DNA of 64,000 nt from Stappia sp. 28M-7 (lineage in GTDB: Bacteria; Pseudomonadota; Alphaproteobacteria; Rhizobiales; Stappiaceae), in NCBI RefSeq assembly GCF_014252955.1, contig NZ_JACMIA010000001.1, positions 3,928,258 to 3,992,257 on the forward strand, in the 5' to 3' direction. Under the pieces are notes generated by a model that ran no database searches, was not told where the DNA came from, and saw only the letters and a list, made by a program, of their open reading frames with translations. Both the position numbers and the translations under genes were made by a program. Each line of letters starts with the position of its first letter. Position 1 is the first letter of the stretch. Below are positions 40,211 to 51,233 of the stretch, piece by piece.

Positions 40211-43081
40211 CTACTCGGCAGCCTCGATCCGCCGCGACAGGGCCGAGAACTCCTCGTATTTCTCCTGCCAGTCGGTCGGGCCGTTGGACGGCATCACCTG
40301 CACCGCCGTCACCTTGTATTCCGGGCAGTTGGTCGCCCAGTCGGAATAGTCGGTGGTGATGACGTTGGCCTGCGTCGTCGGGTGGTGGAAGGTGGTGTAG
40401 ACCACCCCCGGCGACACACGGTCGGTGATCTGCGCCCGCAAGGCCGTCTCGCCGGAACGGCTGGCCAGCTTCACCCAGTCGCCGTCCTTGACGCCGCGCG
40501 TTTCCGCGTCGTGCGGATGGATCTCCAGCACGTCCTCCGCATGCCACACCACATTGGCGGTGCGCCGGGTCTGCGCGCCGACATTGTACTGCGACAGGAT
40601 GCGGCCGGTGGTGAGGAGGAGCGGGAAGCGCGGCCCGGTCTTCTCGTCCGTCGCCACGTAGTCGGTGCGGATGAACCGTCCCCTGCCTCGCACGAAGCCG
40701 TCGACATGCATGATCGGCGAGCCGTTCGGCGTCTTGTCGTTGCACGGCCACTGCACCGAGCCCTTCTTCTCCAGCATCTCGTAGGAGACATTGGCGAAGC
40801 TCGGCGTCGTCGCGGCGATCTCGTCCATGATCTGCGAGGGGTGGGTGTAGGACCAGTTGGCGCCCATCGCATTGGCCAGCATCTGGGTCACCTCCCAGTC
40901 CGCATAGCCGTTGCGCGGTGCCATCACCTTGCGGACCCGGTTGATCCGGCGCTCGGCGTTGGTGAAGGTCCCGTCCTTCTCCAGGAAGGTCGAGCCCGGC
41001 AGGAAGACGTGGGCGTAGTTGGCGGTCTCGTTGAGGAACAGGTCGTGGACGATGACGCAGTCCATCGCCGCAAGGCCGGCCGAGACATGGCGCGTGTCGG
41101 GATCCGACTGCAGGATGTCCTCGCCCTGGCAGTAGAGCCCCTTGAAGGTGCCGTCGACCGCCGCATCCAGCATGTTGGGAATGCGCAGGCCCGGCTCGTC
41201 GGAGATCTCGACGCCCCAGAGCTTTTCGAAGATGTCGCGCACCTCCTGGCCGTTGACATGCCGGTAGCCGGGCAGCTCGTGCGGGAACGAGCCCATGTCG
41301 CAGGAACCCTGCACGTTGTTCTGGCCGCGCAGCGGATTCACGCCGACGCCCGGCCGGCCGATATTGCCGGTGAGCATGGCAAGGTTGGCGATGCCGATGA
41401 CTGTGGTCGAGCCCTGGCTGTGCTCGGTGACGCCAAGACCATAATAGATCGCCCCATTACCGCCGCGGGCATAAAGCCGAGCCGCCTCGCGCAGCTCCTG
41501 CGCCGGGACGCCGGTCAGCGTCTCGACCGCTTCCGGGCTGTGCTTGGCATCGGACACGAACTCCACATAATCCTGGAACTCGTCCCAGTCGCAGCGCTCG
41601 CGGATGAAGGTCTCGTCGAACAGCCCTTCGGTGACGATGACATGGGCGATCGCCGTCACCACGGCGACATTGGTGCCCGGACGCAGCGCCAGGTGATGCG
41701 AGGCCTTCACATGCGGCGTCTTCACCAGGTCGATGCGGCGCGGATCGACGACGATGAGCTTCGCCCCCTGACGCAGACGCTTCTTCAGCCGCGAGGCGAA
41801 GACCGGGTGACCGTCGGTCGGATTGGCGCCGATCACCACGACCACGTCGGCATGCTGGACGCTGTCGAAGTCCTGGGTGCCGGCGGAGGTGCCGAAGGTC
41901 TGGCCGAGGCCGTAGCCGGTCGGCGAGTGGCAGACGCGGGCGCAGGTGTCGGTGTTGTTGTTGCCGAACACCGCGCGCGTCAGCTTCTGCACCAGATAGG
42001 TTTCCTCGTTGGTGCAGCGCGAGGACGTGATGACGCCGATGGCGTCCTTGCCGAGCTCGTACTGGATGGCGCGCAGCTTCGTCGCCGCGAAGGTCAGCGC
42101 CTCATCCCAGGACACTTCCCGCCAGGGGTCGGTGATCTTCTCGCGGATCATCGGGCTGAGGATGCGGTCCTTGTGCGCGGCATAGCCATAGGCGAAGCGG
42201 CCCTTGACGCAGCTGTGGCCGCGGTTCGCCTTGCCGTCCTTGTAGGGCACCATGCGCACCAGCTCGTCGCCGCGCATCTCCGCCTTGAACGAGCAGCCGA
42301 CGCCGCAATAGGCGCAGGTCGTGACCACCGAATGCTCCGGCTGGCCGATCTCGATCACCGACTTTTCCTGCAAGGTCGCCGTCGGGCAGGCCTGGACGCA
42401 GGCGCCGCACGAAACGCATTCGGAGGACAGGAAGTCCTCGTGCATGCCCGGCGAGACGCGGCTGTCGAAGCCGCGCCCCTCGATGGTCAGCGCGAAGGTG
42501 CCCTGCACCTCCTCGCAGGCCCGGACGCAGCGCGAGCAGACGATGCACTTGGACGGGTCGTAGGTGAAATAGGGGTTGGTCTCGTCCTTCGGCATCCAGC
42601 GGGCGTTGACCTCGCCCAGCCCGTCGCGCGCCTTGACGTGGTTGTCGCCCTCATGGCCGTAGCGCACGTCGCGCAGGCCGACCACGCCGGCCATGTCCTG
42701 CAGCTCGCAGTCGCCATTGGCAGCACAAGTCAGGCAGTCGAGCGGATGGTCGGAGATGTAGAGCTCCATCACCCCGCGGCGCAGCTGCTTCAGCCGGCCG
42801 GTCTGGGTGTGCACCACCATGCCCGGCTCCACCGGCGTCGTGCAGGAGGCCGGCGTGCCGCGCCGCCCCTCGATCTCCACCAGGCAGAGCCGGCAGGAGC
42901 CGAAGGCATCGACCATGTCGGTGGCGCAGAGCTTGGGGATCTGGATGCCGGTCTCCATCGAGGCCCGCATCACGGAGGTGCCTTCCGGCACGGTGACCTC
43001 GAAGCCGTCGATGGTCAGCGTGACCGTCTTTTCCGACGTCGAGGCCGGTGTGCCGTAGTCGGTTTCCTTGATCAGGGTCAT
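40211..43081 (-). CDS. fdsA: NAD-dependent formate dehydrogenase, catalytic alpha subunit
   Basis: 956 residues. It oxidises formate to CO2 at a bis-MGD molybdenum centre in the cytoplasm. N-terminal [2Fe-2S] Cys are in LCATDMVDAFGSCRLC and Cys80; a His-Cys3 cluster starts at His112; two [4Fe-4S] ferredoxin sites are CIVCSRCVRAC (about 179) and CVSCGACVQAC (about 222); another is CAYCGVGC (256) with Cys291. The molybdenum ligand is Cys384 in VCHSPT, so this is the Cys, not the selenocysteine, type. The length matches Rhodobacter/Cupriavidus FdsA. Confidence 0.95.
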   Translation of the reverse strand: MTLIKETDYGTPASTSEKTVTLTIDGFEVTVPEGTSVMRASMETGIQIPKLCATDMVDAFGSCRLCLVEIEGRRGTPASCTTPVEPGMVVHTQTGRLKQLRRGVMELYISDHPLDCLTCAANGDCELQDMAGVVGLRDVRYGHEGDNHVKARDGLGEVNARWMPKDETNPYFTYDPSKCIVCSRCVRACEEVQGTFALTIEGRGFDSRVSPGMHEDFLSSECVSCGACVQACPTATLQEKSVIEIGQPEHSVVTTCAYCGVGCSFKAEMRGDELVRMVPYKDGKANRGHSCVKGRFAYGYAAHKDRILSPMIREKITDPWREVSWDEALTFAATKLRAIQYELGKDAIGVITSSRCTNEETYLVQKLTRAVFGNNNTDTCARVCHSPTGYGLGQTFGTSAGTQDFDSVQHADVVVVIGANPTDGHPVFASRLKKRLRQGAKLIVVDPRRIDLVKTPHVKASHHLALRPGTNVAVVTAIAHVIVTEGLFDETFIRERCDWDEFQDYVEFVSDAKHSPEAVETLTGVPAQELREAARLYARGGNGAIYYGLGVTEHSQGSTTVIGIANLAMLTGNIGRPGVGVNPLRGQNNVQGSCDMGSFPHELPGYRHVNGQEVRDIFEKLWGVEISDEPGLRIPNMLDAAVDGTFKGLYCQGEDILQSDPDTRHVSAGLAAMDCVIVHDLFLNETANYAHVFLPGSTFLEKDGTFTNAERRINRVRKVMAPRNGYADWEVTQMLANAMGANWSYTHPSQIMDEIAATTPSFANVSYEMLEKKGSVQWPCNDKTPNGSPIMHVDGFVRGRGRFIRTDYVATDEKTGPRFPLLLTTGRILSQYNVGAQTRRTANVVWHAEDVLEIHPHDAETRGVKDGDWVKLASRSGETALRAQITDRVSPGVVYTTFHHPTTQANVITTDYSDWATNCPEYKVTAVQVMPSNGPTDWQEKYEEFSALSRRIEAAE

Positions 43082-43085
43082 CGGT

Positions 43086-44642
43086 CTACTCCGCCGCTTC
43101 GGCCATCGGCCGGGGGGTGAAATCCTGAGGGAAATGGGTGAGCGCGCTGAGGACCGGATAGGGCGTGAAGCCACCGAGCGCGCAGAGCGAGCCGGCCTTC
43201 ATCGTGTCGCAAAGGTCCTTCAGCAGGTCGACCTGCTCGCCGGAGCGCTCGCCACCAGCGATCTTGTCCAGCGTCTCGACGCCGCGCACGGCGCCAATCC
43301 GGCAGGGCGTGCACTTGCCGCAACTCTCGATCGCGCAGAACTCCATGGCGAAGCGCGCCTGCTTCAGCATGTCGACCGTGTCGTCGAAAACGACGACACC
43401 GGCATGGCCGATCAACCCGTCCTGTGCCGCGAAGGCCTCGTAGTCGAACGGCGTGTCGAACAGCGCGGGCGGGAAATAGGCCCCGAGCGGGCCGCCGACC
43501 TGCACCGCGCGCACCGGACGGCCGTTCGCCGTGCCGCCGCCGATCTCGTTAACCAGGGTGCCCAGCGTCACGCCGAAGGCGGTCTCGTAGAGCCCGCCAT
43601 GGCGGATATTGCCGGCAAGCTGGATCGGCATTGTACCACGCGAGCGGCCGACGCCGAAATCGCGGTAGAAGGCAGCGCCCCGGTCCATAATCACCGGCAC
43701 GGAGGCCAGAGACAGCACGTTGTTGACCACCGTCGGCCGGCCGAACAGGCCGCGCAAGGCCGGCAGCGGCGGCTTGGCCCGCACGACCCCGCGCTTGCCC
43801 TCCAGGCTGTTGAGCAGCGAGGTCTCCTCGCCGCAGACATAGGCGCCGGCGCCGACGCGCACCTCCATGTCGAAGGCGTGGCTCGAGCCCAGCACCGAGG
43901 CGCCGAGAATGCCCTCCCGGCGGGCGATCTCGATCGCCTCGCTCATGATGGCGATGGCATGCGGATATTCGGAGCGGGTGTAGATGTAGCCCTTGGTCGC
44001 TCCGGTCGCGATGCCAGCAATCGCCATGCCCTCGATGAGCACGAAGGGGTCGCCCTCCATGATCATCCGGTCGGCGAAGGTGCCGCTGTCGCCCTCGTCC
44101 GCGTTGCAGACGATATACTTGCGGTCGGCCTCAGCCTTCAGGACCGTGTTCCACTTGATGCCGGTAGGAAAGCCGGCGCCGCCGCGGCCGCGCAAACCGC
44201 TCTCGGTCACTTGCGCCACGATCTCCGCCGGCTCCATGGCAACCGCGTTCTGCAGCCCGCGCAGGCCCTTGTAGTGGCGATAGTCCTCAAGCGAGAGCGG
44301 GTCGGTGACGCCGACGCGGGCGAAGGTCAGCCGGGTCTGGCCCTTGAGAAAGGGAATCTCCTTCGTCTCGCCGTGGAACAGCGGATGCTCGCCGCCGTCC
44401 AGGAACCCGGCGTCGAACAGGCCGGGCACGTCCTTTGCCGTGATCGGGCCATAGGCGACGCGGCCATGGGCGGTGCGCACCTCGACGAGCGGCTCCAGCC
44501 AGTGCATGCCGCGCGAGCCGTTGCGGACGATCCTGGCCTCAAGGCCGCGGGCGGAGAGTTCGCGCGCGATCGCCTTCGCGACCCGGTCGGCACCGACGGC
44601 AAGCGCCGCGGAGTCCCTGGGAACGAAGATCACCGGGGTCAT
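43086..44642 (-). CDS. fdsB: NAD-dependent formate dehydrogenase, beta subunit (FMN/NAD)
   Basis: 518 residues, homologous to NuoF. The NAD/FMN site is GLRGRGGAGFPTGIKW and the CNADEGDSGTF region, and the [4Fe-4S] site is ESCGKCTPCRIG with a later Cys. The N-terminal thioredoxin-like part (about 1-110) is a FdsB feature. The ATG overlaps the fdsG stop by four bases and the stop lies four bases before the fdsA start. It passes formate electrons to NAD+. Confidence 0.95.
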   Translation of the reverse strand: MTPVIFVPRDSAALAVGADRVAKAIARELSARGLEARIVRNGSRGMHWLEPLVEVRTAHGRVAYGPITAKDVPGLFDAGFLDGGEHPLFHGETKEIPFLKGQTRLTFARVGVTDPLSLEDYRHYKGLRGLQNAVAMEPAEIVAQVTESGLRGRGGAGFPTGIKWNTVLKAEADRKYIVCNADEGDSGTFADRMIMEGDPFVLIEGMAIAGIATGATKGYIYTRSEYPHAIAIMSEAIEIARREGILGASVLGSSHAFDMEVRVGAGAYVCGEETSLLNSLEGKRGVVRAKPPLPALRGLFGRPTVVNNVLSLASVPVIMDRGAAFYRDFGVGRSRGTMPIQLAGNIRHGGLYETAFGVTLGTLVNEIGGGTANGRPVRAVQVGGPLGAYFPPALFDTPFDYEAFAAQDGLIGHAGVVVFDDTVDMLKQARFAMEFCAIESCGKCTPCRIGAVRGVETLDKIAGGERSGEQVDLLKDLCDTMKAGSLCALGGFTPYPVLSALTHFPQDFTPRPMAEAAE

Positions 44643-45118
44643 CGGCCTGTCTCCTTCACCAGCTCGCGTATCGCCGTCTCGTCCAGCCGTCCGTGCAGCT
44701 CGCCGTCGAGCATCGCCGCCGGGGCGCAGGAACACAGGCCGAGGCAGTAGACCGGCTCCAGCGTGACCCGCCCGTCCGGCGTGGTCTCGTGCCAGTCGAT
44801 GCCGAGCGCGGAACGCACGCCGTCGGCAAGCGCGTCGCCGCCCATGGACTGGCAGGCCTCGGCCCGGCAGATCTTCAGCACATGGCGGCCCGCCGGCTCC
44901 TTGCGGAAGTCGTGATAGAAGCTCGCGACGCCGTGCACCTCGGCCCGGCTCAGATTGAGCGCCTCGGCGATGGTGCGCAGCGCCTCTTCCGGCACGCAGC
45001 CGAACTCCTTCTGCACCTCGTGCAGGATCGGCAGCAGCGGCCCCTCGAGCTGCGCAAGGTCCTCCACGACGGCCTGCGTCCGTTCCGCGACCTGTCGTGA
45101 CGACAGTTGCAATGACAT
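44639..45118 (-). CDS. fdsG: NAD-dependent formate dehydrogenase, gamma subunit
   Basis: 159 residues, NuoE-like. The [2Fe-2S] ligands are CRAEAC and CLGLCSC. The N-terminal helical part contains LPILHEVQKEFGCVPEEAL and VHGVASFYHDFR. ATG at 45118 is chosen because GGGAGAAAA lies upstream. It is first in the operon fdsG-B-A-fdhD-fdsD. Confidence 0.94.
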   Translation of the reverse strand: MSLQLSSRQVAERTQAVVEDLAQLEGPLLPILHEVQKEFGCVPEEALRTIAEALNLSRAEVHGVASFYHDFRKEPAGRHVLKICRAEACQSMGGDALADGVRSALGIDWHETTPDGRVTLEPVYCLGLCSCAPAAMLDGELHGRLDETAIRELVKETGR

Positions 45119-45193
45119 GCGTTTTCTCCCTCGCCTCGCCCGCTTTCCGGAAAGTCCGAAATGCACGGAGAAACATCAACATCACTGTTCCGT

Positions 45194-45227
45194 TGTGCGA
45201 TTGCACATCCTTATAGATGAGCAATCG
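45194..45227. promoter_or_regulatory. Inverted repeats upstream of fdsG
   Basis: TGTGC-GATT-GCACA (45194-45207) and a wider CGATTGC ... GCAATCG pair (45198-45204, 45221-45227) lie about 80-110 bp before the fds operon. A regulator site is likely, but no fds regulator gene is adjacent. Confidence 0.45.
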
Positions 45228-45356
45228 ACTCCACTTTACGCCTTCTCCCCGGCCCGGCCTCGCGAGGACGCACGGCGCCGGCCGCGCCGGATGAGCGGCG
45301 CGCGGGGCAAAAACACGAAACAGCGGCAAGGAGGTCCGGGGCGCTCGCGCCCCGGA

Positions 45357-45421
45357 CCCTGGGATCAGACCCTGGGGTCAGACCCTGGGATCGGGCCCTG
45401 GGATCGGGCCCTGGGGGATCG
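45357..45421. repeat. Five tandem 13-bp repeats beside the MFS gene's stop
   Basis: Units CCCTGGGATCAGA, CCCTGGGGTCAGA, CCCTGGGATCGGG (twice) and CCCTGGGGGATCG run head to tail and end three bases before the stop codon of the MFS carrier gene (45424). The rest of the 45119-45423 gap holds only the fds promoter region. Confidence 0.85.
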
Positions 45422-45423
45422 CC

Positions 45424-47169
45424 TCAGGCCTTGGCCGGCTGCGCGCCCTCGGGGCTTGCACCCTTCGCGCCTGCTCCCGCGGCACTCTCCATGTGATGCC
45501 TGGCATCGACCGGCCGCACCAGGGCATTGGCCACCAGCGCGATCACCAGCAGGGCCGCCATGGCATACATGGTGGTGTTGTAGAGGCTCGACGTCGGATC
45601 GACCGTGCCGGCTGGCGCGATCTCCATCAGCTGGGCCACCGTCACCGTCTTCGCCGCCACCAACTGGTCGAGCTGCTCGACGCCCGCGCCGAACTTCTGG
45701 ACGAAGGCCTGCGGGTCCACCTTGAACGCAAGGTCCCGGATGGCGCTGTTGAGCGACATGTTGCGCAGCTCGGTGATGGCGAGCGGCCCCAGGACACCGG
45801 CGGTGCTCCAGGCGGTCAGCAGGCGTCCGTGGATGCCGCCGACATACTTGGTGCCGAAGATATCGGCGAGATACGCCGGGATCGTCGCGAAACCACCGCC
45901 ATACATCGTGAAGATGATCATGGTGGCGCCGTAGAACATCACCAGCCAGGTCACCGCCGGATCGACGCTCACCTGTGCCGCCGCGAAGGGGATCGACAGG
46001 TACAGCAAGGTGCCGAGCACGAAGAAGCAGTGATAGGTGTTCTTGCGCCCGATATAGTCAGACGTGGAGGCCCAGAAGAACCGGCCGACCATGTTGAACA
46101 CCGAGATCATGAACACGTAAGTCGCCGCGAAGGCGGAGTTCACGATCAACGGCAAGGTGGTGCCGAAGATCTCCGACATCATCGTCTTGGCGACGCCGAT
46201 CACGCCGATGCCGGCGGTCACGTTGAAGCACAGCACGATCCACAACAGGTAGAACTGCGGCGTCTTCAGCGCCTGGTCGATATGGACGTTGTTCTGGGTG
46301 ATCATCTTGCGCGAGGCCGCATCCGCCGTCGGCGGCGTCCAGCCGGCCGGGCGCCAGCCCTCGCGCGGCACGCGGTACGAGAAGGCCGCGATGATCATAA
46401 CGACGAAATAGGCGATGCCCAATGTGAAGAAGGTGCCGGCAGCGCCCGTGTTGCCGGTGCCCACCACATAGATGCCTTCCTGCAGGGCGACGGGTGCGGC
46501 CGCCACCTGCTTGGCACCGGCGAGCACCACCTCGACCATCTGGCCGTTGACCTCGGCAAGCCGGCGACCGCCCTCGGTGACGAGATCGATGGAGCCGAGC
46601 GGACCGAGATAGTCCGGCGCCTTGTAGAACACGCCGAGCAGCCACTCCTTGATCGGCGTCGCGATCATCGCACCGCCGCCGAAACCCATGATCGCCATGC
46701 CCGTCGCCATGCCGCGGCGGTCCGGGAACCAGCGGATCAAGGTCGACACCGGCGAGACATAGCCAAGGCCCAGGCCGCAGCCGCCGAGCACGCCGTAGCC
46801 CAGATAGAGCAGCCACAGCTGGTGCGTCATGATGCCGAAGCCGCCGATCAGGAAGCCGCCGCCCCAACACAGCGCCGCCACCACGCCGACCATGCGCGGG
46901 CCGACCTCTTCCAGCCACTTGCCCGCAAAGGCCGCCGACAGGCCGAGAAAGACGATGGCGACGGAGAAGATCCACACGACCGACGACAGGCTCCAGTCGC
47001 CGGGCGCTGCGGCCACGACGCCGAACTGCTTGATCAGCGGCGGATTGAAGATGCTCCATGCATAGACGGAGCCGATGCACAGGTGGATGGCAATGGACGC
47101 CGGCGGAACCTTCCAGCGGTTGAAGCCGTCCTCTGCGACGATGTGTTCCTTTTTCAGCCAGTCAAACAT
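45424..47169 (-). CDS. OFA-family MFS transporter (oxalate/formate antiporter type)
   Basis: 581 residues, 12 helices. It contains IHLCIGSVYAWSIFNPPL, FLGLSAAFAGKWLEEVGPR, GYVSPVSTLIRWFPDRRGMATG and, in the second half, GRFFWASTSDYIGRKNTY: the OFA pattern. It is about 150 residues longer than OxlT because of two inserted extracytoplasmic segments (about 178-240 and near 490-545). GGAGGAG precedes the ATG. It sits beside formate dehydrogenase genes and downstream of a sigma-54 promoter, so it probably carries formate, oxalate or another small carboxylate. Confidence 0.87.
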   Translation of the reverse strand: MFDWLKKEHIVAEDGFNRWKVPPASIAIHLCIGSVYAWSIFNPPLIKQFGVVAAAPGDWSLSSVVWIFSVAIVFLGLSAAFAGKWLEEVGPRMVGVVAALCWGGGFLIGGFGIMTHQLWLLYLGYGVLGGCGLGLGYVSPVSTLIRWFPDRRGMATGMAIMGFGGGAMIATPIKEWLLGVFYKAPDYLGPLGSIDLVTEGGRRLAEVNGQMVEVVLAGAKQVAAAPVALQEGIYVVGTGNTGAAGTFFTLGIAYFVVMIIAAFSYRVPREGWRPAGWTPPTADAASRKMITQNNVHIDQALKTPQFYLLWIVLCFNVTAGIGVIGVAKTMMSEIFGTTLPLIVNSAFAATYVFMISVFNMVGRFFWASTSDYIGRKNTYHCFFVLGTLLYLSIPFAAAQVSVDPAVTWLVMFYGATMIIFTMYGGGFATIPAYLADIFGTKYVGGIHGRLLTAWSTAGVLGPLAITELRNMSLNSAIRDLAFKVDPQAFVQKFGAGVEQLDQLVAAKTVTVAQLMEIAPAGTVDPTSSLYNTTMYAMAALLVIALVANALVRPVDARHHMESAAGAGAKGASPEGAQPAKA

Positions 47170-47381
47170 GCACCTGTTCTCCTCCCGTGCACGGTTGTCG
47201 AGGCAGTTCCGGATCGCATGCCGCGCCGTTGACCGGATCGTCGGCAGCCCCCGGCCGGCCCCTGTCCGGGACCGGATGCCTGCTGCCTGCTCCCCCGCGC
47301 CCTGCAAGGCCTCCCGCCCTGCAGCCCCGCGGCAGACCGGCCCACACGGACGGCCTGCGTCGAGACAGCACACTCCCCCAC

Positions 47382-47396
47382 GCAAGTTCGGCGCCA
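47382..47396 (-). promoter_or_regulatory. Sigma-54 (-24/-12) promoter of the OFA transporter gene
   Basis: On the minus strand TGGCGCCGAACTTGC: TGGC at -24 (47396-47393), seven bases, TTGC at -12 (47385-47382), preceded by C. The spacing is exactly canonical. Start of translation is about 210 bp downstream. Confidence 0.72.
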
Positions 47397-47449
47397 GTTT
47401 GAATGATCGAGATTTTGCAATGACTTGATAGAAAGAGCCGGCGCAGTGC

Positions 47450-47462
47450 GGACATTTTGTCC
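47450..47462. promoter_or_regulatory. Upstream activator site 1 (13-bp palindrome)
   Basis: GGACATTTTGTCC, perfect arms GGACA/TGTCC, about 60 bp upstream of the -24 element. Confidence 0.7.
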
Positions 47463-47494
47463 AGGTCCGCCCGCCTGTCCCGCCACCGGGGACT

Positions 47495-47507
47495 GGACAT
47501 TTTGTCC
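47495..47507. promoter_or_regulatory. Upstream activator site 2 (identical 13-bp palindrome)
   Basis: A second GGACATTTTGTCC, 45 bp from the first and seven bases from the stop of the histidine kinase gene. Paired sites at this distance are typical of NtrC/DctD-type enhancers. Confidence 0.7.
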
Positions 47508-47513
47508 GAAGCG

Positions 47514-49554
47514 TCAGGCGTCGCCGGCGCTCGGCTCCTCGGGCAGCCAGATGGTGAAGACGGTGCCCGCGCCCGGTGCGCTGCGCACCCGGATCTCGCC
47601 GCCCTGGCGGCTGACCAGCGTCTGGGTGATCGACAGGCCGAGGCCCGTCCCCTGCCGGCTCTTGGTCGTGTAGAACGGATCGAAGACGCGGGAGAGCACC
47701 TCCGCGCTCATGCCCACGCCCGTGTCGGCGACCTCGACCGTCACGCCCGGTACGTCGCCGCGCTGCGTGTCGGCGGTGGCCAGAGACAGCCGCCCGCCCT
47801 GCGGCATCGCATGGATGGCGTTGACGATCAGGTTGATCAGCACCTGCTGCAATTCGGTCCGGTTCATCAGGATGGCGCGGGAGGCCCGCATCTCGCGCAC
47901 CACCTCGATCTCGGTTCGGCGCAGGAGATGGCGCACCAGCGGCAGGCAGTCGGAAATCACCTCGTCGGGCGCATGCCGGTCGGCATAGCCGGCATATTCG
48001 TCGGGCTTGGCGAACTGCAGCAGCTTCATGACGATCTGGTTGATCCGGTGGACCTGCTCGTCGATCAGCCGGATCTCGGTGCCGGCGACCTTCGCGTGCT
48101 CGCCGAGCAGCATGCGCAAGACCTCCAGGTTGCCCTGGATGACGGCGATGGGATTGTTGATCTCGTGCGCGACGCCGGCCGTGATCTCGCCGATGGCGGC
48201 GAGCTTTTCCGACATGATCAGCTGCTTCGTGGTCTCCTCCAGCTGCCGGTTGGCCAGCATCAGATCGCGCGTGCGCTCCTCGACCCGGGCATTCAACTCC
48301 TCGTTCCAGGACCGCAGCTGCCGGTCGCGCTCCTGCACCAGATCGAGCAGGTGATCGAGATGCTGCGCGACCCGGGCGATCTCGTCGTTGCCGCTGCCGG
48401 GCCGGGTACGCGCGCCGAGGTCGCCATGCTCCACCCGCGCGATCGTGTCCGTCATCCGCTCCAGCGGCTTGAACACGCCGCGCGCCCAGCGCAGGAACAG
48501 CGGCACGCTGACGGCCGTGACCAGAAGGAAGCCGATGAGAACGGCGGCAAGCGTCGCCACCTTCTCCTTCTGGAACGGCGCCTCCAGAAAGCCGACATAG
48601 AGCATGCCGACCCGCATTCCCCGGCTGTCGGTGATCGGCTCATAGGCGGAGATGTACCAGTCGTTCACGACGAAGGCGCTGTCGAGCCAGACCTGCCCCC
48701 GGCCCAGCACGCGCTCACGCACCGCCGCCGAGACCCGGGTGCCGAGCGCCCGGCGGTTCTCGAACAGGCGGACATTGGTGCTGATCCGCACGTCCTCCAG
48801 GAACAGCGTGGCGGTGCCCTGGCTCCCCTCCGGCAGGCTGGCCTCGCGGTAGACGAGGTCGTTGATCGTATCGATGAAGACGAGATTCTGGTTGAGCAGG
48901 ATGCCGCCGACCAGCGCGGCCGGCACCGCGCCGGCAAGGCGCGCCGGGCTGGCCGAGTGCACGACCATGCCCCGCGTCTCGGTGGTCCGCTCCGTCGGCA
49001 CCGCGTTGGGTGTCGGGATCAGCTCGAGGCTCGCACGCTCCGCAAGGTCGGGCGAGATGCCGGCGAGCTCATCGCCCTCGAAAATGTCGACGCTGCTGGC
49101 GGGGGCACCGGCCATCGCCCGGTCGACCACCGGCCAGTCCCGGCCCGTCGGCGGACGCGCCCCGGCCGGAGAGACCGCGCGGACGCTGCCGTCCTTGCCG
49201 ACGAGGTAGAGGAAATCGAGGCCCATTTGCCCGCGGCTGCGCTCCAGCAGCGCTGCCAGAGCGGTGCCATCGCGTGCAGAGACGATGTCGCGGAACTCCG
49301 CCGACTTGCCGAGCGCATCGAGACGCTCGCCGGTATCCTCCAGGATTCGGGTGAAATACTGGTGCGCGACCGTGAGATCGGCATTCACCTTGGTCTTGAG
49401 CAGGGCGTCGAACTTGGAGTTCCAACGCACCATCGCCCAGCCGAGGAAGAGCGGCAGCACCACCAGCGTCGGCAACAAGGCGATGGCGAGCAGGCGGACG
49501 CGAACCGACAGGCGGCTTCCGTGCAGTCCCCTTCCCCGAGCCCGCGCCGAAGGT

Positions 49555-49562
<8 letters not shown>
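47514..49562 (-). CDS. Sensor histidine kinase (DctB-like, partner of the sigma-54 regulator)
   Basis: 682 residues. Membrane helices at about 22-42 and 336-357 flank a large periplasmic sensor of the Cache type. A HAMP region (about 358-410) and a coiled coil (410-455) lead to the HisKA box GEITAGVAHEINNPIAV (His466), then the ATPase motifs NLIVNAIHAM, VADTGVGM and GTGLGLSI. The start overlaps the regulator gene by eight bases. Together they form a two-component system that probably senses an external carboxylate and controls the adjacent OFA transporter. Confidence 0.9.
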
Positions 49563-50958
<1,396 letters not shown>

Positions 50959-51140
50959 GATCTGCCTCCCCCCGGAGTTTTCTGTTGTTCTGTGCCTATT
51001 TCTCCCAAGAGATAGCACAACCATAACAGGCAGCATAACGTCCTTGAGCGAAATGCGCGGAACTCAGGCCGGATCGCAAAGACCATCGCGGCCGCAGGCA
51101 AACGCACCCCTGCGGCAAGCCGGCGGAAAGCGGAGAGGAA

Positions 51141-51174
51141 CAAAAACAGCCCGGCCGCATATCCGCGACCGGGC
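51141..51174 (-). terminator. Rho-independent terminator after the dihydroxyacetone kinase gene
   Basis: 10-bp stem (51149-51158 / 51165-51174, one mismatch) followed on the minus strand by TGTTTTTG. It lies 60 bp past the kinase stop; no gene lies in the rest of the 50959-51233 gap. Confidence 0.7.
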
Positions 51175-51233
51175 CTTGGGGAAGGAAGGACTGCAGGCTG
51201 AAAATCAATCCTCGTCGAGGGCGGTAAAGCGCC

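Noticed and set aside
40178-43120. 980-codon plus-strand frame opposite fdsA
   Set aside because: Antisense to an unmistakable formate dehydrogenase; composition is typical of an artefact frame.
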